The translations under genes were made by a program, and so were the position numbers. The notes under the pieces are model-generated. The model was given only the letters and a program-made list of their open reading frames with translations. It did not search any database and was not told the origin of the DNA. A stretch of 38,199 bases of DNA from Discostella pseudostelligera (taxonomy: Eukaryota > Bacillariophyta > Thalassiosirophyceae > Thalassiosirales > Thalassiosiraceae): contig JALLBK010000028.1 of assembly GCA_036940085.1 (NCBI GenBank), forward strand, positions 1 through 38,199, given 5' to 3'. Positions 18,901-28,089 of this stretch are shown here, piece after piece (position 1 is the first letter of the stretch; each line of letters opens with the position of its first letter).

Positions 18901-20355
18901 CTTAATAAATTATCTTGGTGATGACGAATAACCAATGGCCCGAGAAGCCTCTGGCCTCATATATTAAGCCAAGCTGTGCAGCATCTTTTGGACCAAATGT
19001 CTATCTTGGATCTGCCTGTGGGTTAAGTGAACAATCTCCGAACCAAGACTTGGGTCATCATAACATCAAATGAACTCACTAATTATTATCTTTCCTCTCA
19101 CTATTATTGCTCGTCGTTGTCATTGGCAGAAATCACGTCTAGCGGCTCTTGAATCGTTACGAACGGCCAACTCTCGTTCCATAGTTGTGGCGAGTGATGT
19201 TGCCGCACGAGGTTTAGACATTGCATCGGTAACAACGGTCATCCATTACGATGTGGCTCGAGTCGTCGATACGTTCATCCATCGGGCGGGTAGGACTGCG
19301 GTAGGTCATTATATTGCCAAGCATTTGCGATTTCTGTTATCTCGTCTGTGTGCTTTGTGCGTGAATGTTGTGATATTCATGGCGATGAAGATGCATCTTG
19401 GACTAGAGTCTCTGACTTCATCTGGGGTTAGGTAAGTTTCTCGACGTCAGAATTCCACTGTTCGTTGATTTGATGAGTCCACTGACTTACTCTTTGCTTT
19501 TGTCTCCATATGAAACTTACAGTAGCCCGGATCTGTAGAGAACGCTTCCCTTGGCTGTCTGAGTCATACTACTTGAATGATATTTTGTATATGTCATGAG
19601 GCGGGTGCATGTTAGTGAACTATGACGATTTTTGTGGACTAGAGTCTCCGACTTCATCGAGGAAAAGTAGACCTGGATCTGTGGATAATACCCCTTGGCT
19701 GTGTCTGAGTTCACTCTTACTTCCTTTCATGATATGGAGATTGTTCAGCTTCTTATGTAATGACTTGTTTGGGGCTCACCTTCACTTCACCTGTCTATGA
19801 TGTTTCATTGCTTTCAATCAGCGTGGTGTGGGTGAGAAGGCAATTGGTACTAGCATATCACTCGTCGCGCCAGCCGAAGAACGAGAGCATCAAAAAATCT
19901 GCGAGGCAGTTCGAGGTAGCGGATCAAGATCATTGGAGTCGGTGCAAATAGATGTTCGTCTTTTGAACGAGGCCCAAGAACGTGTAGCACTGGCATCGAA
20001 AATTGTATCATGCCACGATGTGGAAAGTCAAGCAAGTAAGAAAAACAAGTGGCTGCAGGATGCCGCCAAGGATGCCGAGTTAGAATTAGACGAAGACATG
20101 ATGGAGGGAGGTCTACTGGACGGAGACCAACGCGACCGACAGCGATTCCTTGAGGCGAAGCGTGCCAAGTCAGAGCTGCAACGATTGCTTGCAAAGCCAA
20201 TGAGGAAACAGCACTTTGGTAAGTTCCTTTCTGGAGTTGGTGTCCGAGAATCAATTAAATCAGAGGGCGAAGTGAAACCGTACATCGTAAAGGAATCATC
20301 CACCGGAGTGAAGCATCGACGAAAACAGTCGAAGAAACGTGAAAGTAAATCATAA
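15922..20355 (+). CDS. MAK5: DEAD-box RNA helicase, MAK5/DDX24 type
   Basis: This is a predicted nucleolar ATP-dependent RNA helicase for large-subunit ribosome assembly. Five exons (15922-16436, 16645-17587, 17886-18869, 19130-19300, 19822-20355) give 1048 aa, and every join keeps phase. Motifs: Q motif YDRPTPIQ, Walker A APTGSGKT (~375), [20 protein letters not shown] (~505), SAT (~644), [11 protein letters not shown], and HRAGRTA (~864), whose continuation ARGVG is only restored by the last join. The [10 protein letters not shown] and DEADRM contexts, and acidic insertions between the DEAD and SAT motifs and after SAT, are typical of the MAK5/DDX24 branch. The N-terminus is Ser-rich with an Ala-Asp repeat from a GCAGAT microsatellite (~16038-16076), then Lys/Glu blocks. 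The start context GCCATGGCG is favourable. Introns are 208, 298, 260 and 521 nt; the last has an unusual duplication. Confidence 0.92.
16038..16076 (+). repeat. In-frame GCAGAT microsatellite encoding Ala-Asp
   Basis: About six consecutive GCAGAT units lie in exon 1 of the MAK5-type gene and encode an (Ala-Asp)n run in its disordered N-terminus. The 6-nt unit preserves frame, so length change would only alter repeat number in the protein. Confidence 0.85.
19396..19720 (+). repeat. Duplicated segment in helicase intron 4, one copy split by an intron-like unit
   Basis: GGACTAGAGTCTCNGACTTCATC occurs at 19400 and 19636. GGATCTGT and CTTGGCTGT follow at 19529 and 19675. Between these landmarks copy B is 39 bp long and copy A is 129 bp. 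The surplus in copy A coincides with a unit starting GTAAGT (19432) and ending TTACAG (19522), with a pyrimidine-rich tract and a CTGAC branch-like word. Removing these 91 nt makes copy A 38 bp, nearly equal to copy B. The whole lies within the 521-nt intron between helicase exons 4 and 5. Confidence 0.65.
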
Positions 20356-21209
20356 TCACAGTTAACTTGCCAATTTATTGATCGTATCGATTTGTCCCGA
20401 TCTGCACCACCAAAAAGAGGAGGACGAGGAGAAAAGTTGAGACGAGGGAAGCTCACATCAACATCATCCACAATGCCATGCCTTCTTATGTACTGCACAT
20501 TTAACATTTTTTATGTTCACTATCGCTAAGGGTGGGGGGGGGGGGGCAAAAGAGTCAAAAACCATGGAATGGCCAAAGTTTTGCCTAGAGGGGATGGACC
20601 TCCAATCTTAACATTCTAATCCTCATGCTTCACTACTTTTGCATCCATCTCATGGTGTAAGACACAAAAGTAGGAGATCGGAGAGCTTGCAGCTTGCTGC
20701 CTGCATCCTACTAGTCCTTGCAATTGCTGCAGCGTGCAGCTTGCAGCTTGCAGCATAAGCTTCTAGAATAGTACAGTAATGCCTATCAGGCTGGTACTCA
20801 TTATCCTCCTGGCTACTACTGGGCTCCGCTGGGTACTGCTGGGTACTGTTGGGTACATCATCATGCTTGCTATCCAACAACCCAGATCTGCCTTTCACCA
20901 TCATCCTCAACATCATGATTGCTGCTGTGTCCTCAGCATCACTGGCTCCTCACTACCCTCCTTCTTGTTGACCCACCTTATGCGCATTGCTAGTTTAGAT
21001 TGAAAGTGTCAACATTCCACGTGTGCCGAATGCCGGATGAGAAGAGTCGCGAACTAGGAGTACGAGCACGCTCGCAGCTACTCGCAGAACAACGAACAAC
21101 ACTCTTATCACTTCTTTGCTCATAAAATAATCTCCGTTGCAATACTCGATATCAATCGGACGAGCCGCCGAATCAAACAATATTCTTTTATCTCCATAAA
21201 TACTCACCG
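20356..21209. other. Intergenic region with several simple repeats
   Basis: This stretch separates the helicase from the second V-ATPase proteolipid gene. It holds a run of 13 G (20534-20546), a cluster of GCAGCTTGCA-type words (~20687-20755), three tandem copies of a 10-bp GCTGGGTACT-like unit (~20828-20857) and a CACGTG box at 21018-21023. The box sits about 190 bp upstream of the next gene and may belong to its promoter. No coding region is supported. Confidence 0.55.
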
Positions 21210-21710
21210 ATGTCCGCCGATCCCACCCTCCTCACCGGCCTCGGTGCCGCACTCTCTCTCTTCCTCGCCGGTTCCGGCGCAGCCTACGGTACATCTCACG
21301 CGTCCATCTTCGCATTGCGTTCCCACCCCAACAATCACAGCTTCATGACCATGAGCCCGGTTATCATCTCGGGTGTGCTCGCTCTCTATGGTGTTATTGT
21401 GGGCACATTGCTCGCACTCAAGTTATCTCCGACTTCTACCATGATTACCACCGTCGAAGGGTACAAGAATCTTTGTGCCGGATTGTCGGTGGGGTTGGCT
21501 TGTTTGGCGAGCGGCGTGGGTATGGGAAATTATTATAAGATGATTAATGACAATGATTATTACTTTGTGGGTGGTAGTGGAAAGAGTGCGGGCGGTGGGG
21601 AAGGGAGTGCCTCGAAGAAATGCAACTTTGTCACATTTGCATTGTGCATGGTGTACCTCGAGGCAATTGGTTTGTACGGTTTGATTGTGTCTCTCTTCTT
21701 GATTTGGTAA
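21210..21710 (+). CDS. V-type ATPase V0 proteolipid subunit, divergent c-type
   Basis: An intronless gene of 166 aa with four hydrophobic helices, the usual fold and near-usual length for a c subunit of the V0 proton ring. Helix 1 has the small-residue packing GSGAAYGTSHA. Helix 2 reads PVIISGVLALYGVIVGTLLA. Helix 3 reads LCAGLSVGLACLASGVGMG. Helix 4 carries the proton-binding Glu at E151 (YLEAIGLYGLIVSLFL). It is diverged from the spliced proteolipid at 2741-3871 in sequence and gene structure. Both have a Gly/Ser-rich insertion between helices 3 and 4 (here about residues 119-137), where c subunits normally have a short loop. It may be a ring variant or a specialised isoform. Transcription start is probably close to the CACGTG box at 21018. 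Confidence 0.88.
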   Translation: MSADPTLLTGLGAALSLFLAGSGAAYGTSHASIFALRSHPNNHSFMTMSPVIISGVLALYGVIVGTLLALKLSPTSTMITTVEGYKNLCAGLSVGLACLASGVGMGNYYKMINDNDYYFVGGSGKSAGGGEGSASKKCNFVTFALCMVYLEAIGLYGLIVSLFLIW

Positions 21711-22383
21711 ATGAGAGAGGAAGACGAAGGAGAGAAAGAATTGATTTTTGATTAGTTTTGTATGAAAGATGAAAGCGAAGGCAACAATGTTCTATTCATA
21801 TTAGGTGTAGAAAAAGAGACAAAGGAACTTTAGCCTCCCTCTCCGGATGCGATGCTGGTCCGCCAGAATCGTTTATTAAATGGGGGCTGAGAACAATGAT
21901 GTATGAAATAGCATCCGAGAGAGATAGCATTAGAATAATAGTATGATGTTAGTACCAAGAGATTCCATTTGAATTCAAAGTCCATCGTCTATCATCTTCT
22001 CTCTGCTCTCGCACTCATTCTCTGCTGACAAAATCTCTGCCACGTGTAAGATCCTAACCTCCCGCCAAAAATGTTGCCTTCTCCCGCAAAATCTTTTCGA
22101 TTTCCCGCCAATTCTTTTCAATTTCCCGCCATATCTTTGCCCTTCCCGCCATATCTTGCTATCTCCCGCCATATCTTTCCTTTCCCGCCGTATCTTTGCC
22201 AAAAACACCTACTCTACCAAATAGATACCGAAAACACCAAATATGGTAAACCTCTCACTCTCACGATGACGACGACGGACGATGACGATGATGAATTCCG
22301 CTGACAAATAGAGGCAATAGCAATAGAACCGGCAAAGAGAGGAGAGTGAGGGGGAGAAAGAGAGGGAGGCAATAAATCTAAGA
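21711..22383. promoter_or_regulatory. Region upstream of CWC24 containing a phased CCCGCC array
   Basis: The left half is the 3' flank of the proteolipid gene, AT-rich and with no gene. From 22041 it carries a CACGTG box and the phased CCCGCC array. A purine-rich GAGAG leader (~22336-22372) follows directly before the CWC24 start. Confidence 0.6.
22041..22189. promoter_or_regulatory. Phased array of E2F-like CCCGCC boxes plus CACGTG
   Basis: After CACGTG (22041), boxes begin at 22061 (CCCGCC), 22083 (CCCGC only), 22104, 22125, 22145, 22165 and 22184. Spacings are 22, 21, 21, 20, 20 and 19 bp, about two helical turns, so all boxes face the same side of the helix. The units are imperfect copies of TTTCCCGCCATATCTTTGCC. 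TTTCCCGCC fits the E2F/DP consensus. The array ends about 195 bp before the CWC24 start codon. It may be a minisatellite that happens to contain the box, or a selected multi-site control element. Confidence 0.65.
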
Positions 22384-23577
22384 ATGTTTCGTAAGCCCAA
22401 GAAGCGGCCATTGGCGCTGCGCTCCACGTCATCGACGACGACTCCAAATCCAAAGCATGATGGCGGCGGCGACGACGAGACTGCTGGCAAAGGCAAAGGT
22501 GATTATGATGCGGCTCCCAATAATTATGATGGGGTTGGAGACGGTAACAACACCAATGTCGACGATAAAGATGATGATGACGATGGAGAAGAAGTCACCT
22601 CCGGCCTACTGCAGCAACTACGCAACGAGCGCCTTGAGAAAAATTCCAACCAATCATCGTCAGCGGCGTCACACCCAAACAAGCGGAAGAAATCCAACAC
22701 TAGCAACAGCAGCAACAACAACTGGATGCATCAATTCAAATCCAACAATGGCAACGATGGCACAACCTCATCCTCGGCACGTGATATGGCCACACGAACT
22801 GCTGAATATCATCCCACTACATCTACCACCACCACAACAACGACATCCATCTCGAATACCGACACATCCACCACTGCTACCGCCCAACAAATAAACACCG
22901 CCACCCTATCCTCGCATCAAGCACCTCGCTCTAAATTCCTCGCCGGTCCTCTCCGCGCATCCACCTTTGTCCGTACCACAGTCCGATTCGACTACCAACC
23001 TGACATTTGCAAAGATTACAAAGAGACGGGATTTTGTGGATTTGGTGACACATGCATCTACTTGCATGATCGAGGCGAAACGAAAAGTGGATGGGAGATG
23101 GAGGCAGAATATGAAGAGAATAAGAAGAGAGAATCGCAAAAAAGAGAGAGGGAGATGGAACAATTTATGGAGGGGATGATGTGTGGTGAAATGAGGGGAG
23201 ATGGGGGTGGTACCACTGCGAAAAGCGGTGGCAACAACCAACATGACTTTTCTGCATTAGACAATGACGATAACAACAACGACTTGGACGATGGTCTACC
23301 CTACGCATGCCACGCATGTCGTGGTCCATTTACCAATCCAATAGTCACCTCTTGTCAGCATTACTTCTGTGAGAGGTGCATGCTTGCACGGATACGTGGT
23401 GACGATGACGGCAATAATTCGTCATCCTGTTGTCCAATATGCCAAAAGGATACGAATGGTGTGCTCAATCATCCTAGGAAATTGGAGGCGAAGAAACGAA
23501 GGTTGGTGGGACGGGATGGGACGTGGGAGGAATATTACGAAGTGGGTCGGAAGGGACGAGGTGGTGGAGGTCGCTGA
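22384..23577 (+). CDS. CWC24: Spliceosome-associated CCCH/RING protein (CWC24/RNF113)
   Basis: A single exon of 397 codons. A CCCH zinc finger lies at residues ~209-228 (CKDYKETGFCGFGDTCIYLH, pattern C-x8-C-x5-C-x3-H), preceded by the family word FDYQPDI. A C3HC4 RING lies at ~309-353 (CHAC ... CQHYFCERC ... CPIC). The order CCCH then RING, and the words linking them (HDRGETKSGW), identify the CWC24/RNF113 family. This family joins the activated spliceosome near the 5' splice site and can act as an E3 ligase. The first ~180 residues are low complexity with acidic and Ser/Thr/Asn runs. The RING has an extra Asp/Asn/Ser stretch (~340-348) between its second and third cysteine pairs. The upstream region contains the phased CCCGCC array. 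Confidence 0.93.
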   Translation: MFRKPKKRPLALRSTSSTTTPNPKHDGGGDDETAGKGKGDYDAAPNNYDGVGDGNNTNVDDKDDDDDGEEVTSGLLQQLRNERLEKNSNQSSSAASHPNKRKKSNTSNSSNNNWMHQFKSNNGNDGTTSSSARDMATRTAEYHPTTSTTTTTTTSISNTDTSTTATAQQINTATLSSHQAPRSKFLAGPLRASTFVRTTVRFDYQPDICKDYKETGFCGFGDTCIYLHDRGETKSGWEMEAEYEENKKRESQKREREMEQFMEGMMCGEMRGDGGGTTAKSGGNNQHDFSALDNDDNNNDLDDGLPYACHACRGPFTNPIVTSCQHYFCERCMLARIRGDDDGNNSSSCCPICQKDTNGVLNHPRKLEAKKRRLVGRDGTWEEYYEVGRKGRGGGGR

Positions 23578-23709
23578 GTGAGTACCCCCAAAACGCAAAA
23601 CGACGATGAATGACAACAAGAGTGCATACTGTGAATAATAACGACGTGAAAACTAAGCAGTCAATTCTATTGATCAGATCGTCTTATTAGCTTAACCTCA
23701 CTTTGTGTT

Positions 23710-26069
23710 CTATTCCTTATTTCCGCCAGCATACGTTCCGGATTCGACTCGTCTCCAAACACTGTAATAATCCTTCACATTGTCAATCGCATTCACCTTG
23801 ACGATTGCTCGCGTTATTAACAAGGCCGAATCAACCGATAGGACTTGTTGTGGCACCTTGATCATTTGTCCTGCCGCGGCCGCACTGCCACCAGCTCCGC
23901 CAAAGAGCATGGAGAGCAAGCCCCCACCTCCTCCACCACCACTACCTACCACTAACCCCGATGTTGTCGAGGAGACGCCATCTCGAGATAGGATGCGCTC
24001 CTCTTCATTGAAATTCAGCGTGCCGGATTGCAATGATGGTCTCATCCCCTTCGATCCACTAATGTACGCCATATTATCAGTAGTATAGATCCTCTGCCAG
24101 AAAAGTGTAGTATTAAAGAAATCCACACCGTCTCCCTTCTTATCTGCCATGAGCTGCAATCTCCATTCACCATCCAAGTTATTTAGCATTTGCGTCGGTT
24201 CAGATAATACAAACCCATCCAACCCGATAGCTGCGGCCAAATCATCCTGAGTTGTGCTAGTACTCCGTCGTGCAGTAACGATAGGTCTACCGGCATAGTC
24301 CACTGGGACATTCTTCGCCTCCTCGTTCTTCTTCTCGAGAAGTAGAGCATCGTCAAAATGTCGACTAATAGATCGCAATGCTTGGACTACCTTCATGCGT
24401 TCTACTTCACTGGCACTCACGGCCTTTAACAAAATTTGTCGTGCCTCTCGTGTGGAACGAACGACATTTTCGGTGAGCATTCTATAGTATTGCGATCCTT
24501 TATCCAAATCAATGTATGCAGTGTTGTAGACCTTATCAAAGTTTTTGGATAAGTCCCGAAATCCAGTAGCATCGATAAAGGTTTCGGCGGCCTTTTTGCG
24601 TGAGAAATCTTCTAGTTTGGCTTCGTTCCGCATAAAGTTGATAGCCTCGAGTCCGTATAGGAGTTTGTCAGCATTCATTTTAATTTCTTCAATGGGTGAC
24701 TTGGTTAATGTCGCATAAAGTCCAATGGCTTGGTCGGTTTTCCCCTCGGCTTCGTAGGCCATGGCGAGTTCGAGGAATACTTTTCCACCTAGCTTCGATC
24801 TAGTCGAGCAGTATTGTGTCACCTTCTCCAATGCCGAGACACCCGCACCGTACGATCCGCGTTGCATGGCTCTGCTGGCCAGCAACAATGCCTCTTCAAT
24901 TACATCGGCATAGTCCTTCTCACTTTGTACTTCAATCCCCATCTTTTCACGATACGCACGTAGTCGTTCCTTAGTACTATCAATGCTCTGCTGTTTGAGC
25001 TTCTCGTCCGTCTTCACCTCGGCCCCGACACGCTTCCCGCCCCCGTAGGCTACACTGATATTGCGTGGACGGGGGAAGGCACCCCATGTGCCCACCTTGG
25101 GTTGATACTCATCTGGGCTTTGTTTGTTGGGCGATGACCATGATCCGCCCACGCCGGAGGTTGTTTGGACTGTAGATTCCGGAGTAGTAGTAGTAGGTGT
25201 CGACTCATCCTGCATTGGTGGTGCACTACTTCTCGATCGAAACCCACTTTTTGCCTCCTCCTCCCTCTCTGCAAGTGCTCTAGCCACAGCATCAATCATA
25301 TCTTCCTCTTCCATTTCATCGGCATTAGCATTATCCATGTCGACATTGCGACGTAGTAATTCAATAGCCTCCGCTGCTGCCTCGGATGCCATGGATAGAT
25401 CATCGTCATCGTCTGTTTCGTAGTGGCGTAATACATCGACTAAACTGTAATCATCCTCTTCTATATCGTCCAAGTCATCATCCTCTGCGAGGGCACCCAA
25501 CTTTGGCTTCTTCCTTTTCTCATTGGTAGCCTCGCCCAAAGAGATTGGTGGTTGTGATGATGGAATTGGTACATCTATTCCCAACATTCGTCCTACCTGT
25601 CGTCCACGCTTCCCACCCAATTTAGCACCAATCTTTTCGGCATATTCGTCGGCCACGCTTTGGTTATTGTTTAGTTTGCCGTCCTTCTTGAGCTCAACAA
25701 TCTAGTATGAGAACATAGCAGATTATGTGAATGTAACTGGTAAAGGAAATGATGGTGATAATGAAAAAGCAAATAATGAGAAGAGGTGCAGATGTCTGCA
25801 CTTACCTTTCTTCGTATTTCATCCTCCCTACTGCTACTAGTGCTGCTGCTGCCGCCCGCCATGTGCACCACCGACACCGACCGACATTGGCGCGAATGTT
25901 GTGGCCGTGATCTAACATGAAGGGTCGGCCGCAGTTGTCGACAATGATACGTTGGTATGATGGCATTGTTGGTAGTAGTAACGACCAGGCCGTGTGCAAG
26001 ACCACGCGCCGCTGCAATGAGGCCTATGATAATGACGACGACGGCGGCGGTATGTTGAACGCACCCCAT
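23710..26069 (-). CDS. Large signal-peptide-bearing protein, possibly plastidic, with a fibrillin-like C-terminus
   Basis: Two exons (26069-25806 and 25701-23710), joined at phase 0 across a 104-nt intron, give 751 aa. Residues ~1-27 are a hydrophobic signal peptide. The next 40 residues are Arg/His-rich with few acids, as expected of a bipartite plastid presequence; the classic Phe after cleavage is not obvious. Residues ~110-300 are acidic and disordered. Residues ~300-530 are helical repeats rich in Ala/Glu/Lys, resembling TPR-like solenoids. Residues ~560-750 contain [15 protein letters not shown] and [17 protein letters not shown], a beta-rich pattern that recalls PAP/fibrillin or lipocalin-like domains, interrupted by a Gly run. 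The family call is tentative. Two CCCGCC boxes lie ~306-334 bp upstream of the start. Confidence 0.7.
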
Positions 26070-26776
26070 CTTCTATGTCAAGTTCTGTGGCACACCGCGG
26101 CGGATTCCAAACAACTCTTCACAGAATAAGCTGTCAATGAAGAAAGGCACTATGCATGCGTAGGGTCGTTTCCTCGACAGCAATACCCAATCAGAATTAT
26201 CGTCTCATTGAGAACTTGCCCTCGTGAACAAATGAAATCCATTGCTTGCAAGAGATTGCAAGCAAAAGCAGAAGAAGAAGGCATGCTGGGAGATTGACGT
26301 GGCACCTTGGTGGCACCTTCTGGCTGGCATGTTCAATCTACTGAGGACTTAGTACTCGAAATGGAGGGTGACCTCCCGCCAAACCAATGTCCGATTTCCC
26401 GCCAAATCAATGCCGCGTGTAAATAATATTATCGTGACACTCGATCATCATTCATGTTGTGTAATCAACGCAACGTCGAGCATCGATACTCGATATGGTA
26501 CCTATGATAGTTATTGAGGAGAAGAGAGACCAGGCGGTGGGAATGATTGCATTGCTGAACTAGATTATTCAATACCGATTCGCTATATTGCCATCCATCT
26601 AATTCAACAATTACGACACGCGGAGACTTCATACTTCATGCTGAATGCTGCCCAACGGTTCACCATCGACACAAAACAGTGATCAAGAATGCATTGCAAA
26701 AGCTAAGTGTGTAACTGATGAGCCCGTGTGATGGGAGAACGGGCACCATTCATTCATTTCATCCATCAAAACAACT
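26070..26776. promoter_or_regulatory. Upstream region with CCCGCC boxes and a perfect hairpin
   Basis: It separates two minus-strand genes. It holds CCCGCC boxes at 26375-26380 and 26398-26403, with the word CCCGCCAAA in both. It also holds a perfect 10-bp hairpin at 26242-26265 and a tandem GTGGCACCTT pair near 26299-26319. No coding region is seen. The part beyond 26450 is the 3' flank of the next gene. Confidence 0.55.
26242..26265. repeat. Perfect 10-bp inverted repeat with GAGA loop
   Basis: TTGCTTGCAA (26242-26251) and TTGCAAGCAA (26256-26265) are perfect reverse complements, separated by GAGA. Read on the plus strand as RNA, this is a 10-bp stem closed by a GNRA-type tetraloop. It lies 173-196 bp upstream of the large two-exon gene on the minus strand. 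It could be DNA-level (a symmetric binding site) or a small structured RNA. Nothing else supports an RNA gene. Confidence 0.6.
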
Positions 26777-27463
26777 CTACGGGTTCGGCTTTGATACAAA
26801 TGTCGAGAATGAATATCCAACCGGGTCCAATGATGGACGTGCCTTCGTCGATTGTTGTCGTTGTTGTTGAAACTGCACCTGTTTCGAAGCAAGAGATTGA
26901 CGAGACGAGTAAAAGTCACGAATATTCGCACTGGTAGGAGCAGATGACAATTCTGCGGCGTTGGGATCTACCCTCTCATCGACCTCTAGACTTTCCATTG
27001 CATCGAAGAAGATATCGTCGTCGTCCACCGACTCTGCATCGATATGACCACGAATGCTACTCTGATGGAAACCGTCAAATGGATTCATCTGGTTAAAATT
27101 GTGCTGGATGCAATTCTTGGGATCTACGTTGATGCTGCCCTCCTCCTCCTCATCATCATCTTCGTCGCATTTCTTATCGTCGTCTTCACTGGAATAAATC
27201 ACCGGAGCAGCAGTCGAAGCGGAATGAGAAAATGACGATGCAACCTTCTTCCCCCCAAGCTCTCTCTTCGCCCACTCCCGAGCACGACGTTGTGCCTCCT
27301 CTCTCTTCTGTTGCAGGATGGCCATTTTATTCCGACGCGCTGCTGCTGTTTTGGCGGAGGATACATTTCGATGTACTCCTAGTTTGACGGTAGTTGAAGT
27401 GGCAGATTTTCCGGCTTTGATGGCCTTCTTGGCGGTTGGCTTGCGTGTGGCTTGCTTGGCCAT
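26777..27463 (-). CDS. Unrecognised protein with basic N-terminus and acidic middle
   Basis: The frame is open above the chosen start. I take the ATG at 27463 (context GGCCATGGTT read from the plus strand), giving 228 aa, because it begins a coherent basic segment MAKQATRKPTAKKAIKAGKS. Residues ~45-75 are a Lys/Arg/Gln-rich helix (MAILQQKREEAQRRAREWA). An acidic run of Asp/Glu follows (~96-112), then a region rich in Asp, Asn and Phe, and a Gln/Ser tail. The basic segment could bind nucleic acid or serve as a nuclear localisation signal. I recognise no domain. It is divergent from the clathrin light chain gene. Confidence 0.6.
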   Translation of the reverse strand: MAKQATRKPTAKKAIKAGKSATSTTVKLGVHRNVSSAKTAAARRNKMAILQQKREEAQRRAREWAKRELGGKKVASSFSHSASTAAPVIYSSEDDDKKCDEDDDEEEEGSINVDPKNCIQHNFNQMNPFDGFHQSSIRGHIDAESVDDDDIFFDAMESLEVDERVDPNAAELSSAPTSANIRDFYSSRQSLASKQVQFQQQRQQSTKARPSLDPVGYSFSTFVSKPNP

Positions 27464-28089
27464 GGTTGGAGGCGAATATAAGTAGAAGGGTGTGGTAGAT
27501 TTGTCGATGGGTTGGACGCGGTTGTAGGATAGCAGGACTTCACTCTCGACGATGAACTCGAGAACGATGAAGGTGAAGGTCGCTTCGAATTCGAATGGAA
27601 TTTGTGGCCACAGGAGGAAAGGGGCGCCCCCTCCTCCCCCTGCCCATCGCATCAGTCACATTCTCACTCTTTTATATTGATGCTGCCGAGCCACATGGCC
27701 AACGAAGAATGAGAGCGGCACGAAACATGGACATGGGGAGGGATGGATCTCGCACATGGTGATGGTGACTCATAATGTGGTCAAGGTGCCTTCTGTCTTT
27801 TGCTTGTTGGTTTTGCAGCTGGGCGCACCTGTCCGTCGCCGTGGTCCGAACAACTGTTGAGTCGAGTCAAGTCAAGTTGATATTTCTCAGTCGAGTCAAA
27901 AGGGCCAAAGTGTGCTCTTCAACGGCAAGCAAAATCCACCACACCCAATGCCATCGTCCCACTTGGTCCCACGTAGGAAGTCAATCCTCTGCCAACTTCT
28001 CCCCGCGCTCCAAATAAAATCCAACTCCAAGCACCAACAACTCCAACTCCATTTTCAATTTTCTCCAAAATAAAATATCCAAAGCAACC
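27464..28089. promoter_or_regulatory. Divergent promoter region before clathrin light chain
   Basis: This serves the basic protein gene on the minus strand and clathrin light chain on the plus strand. A 10-bp direct repeat GTCGAGTCAA occurs at 27861-27870 and 27890-27899, and GAGTCAAGTCAAG lies between. GAGTCA resembles a bZIP half-palindrome. No coding region is supported. Confidence 0.45.

Noticed and set aside
19301..19435. Coding extension of helicase exon 4 ([11 protein letters not shown]...)
   Set aside because: The conserved HRAGRTA-R motif continues only after splicing to 19822, and GTAGGT at 19301 is an acceptable donor, so the extension is intron read-through.
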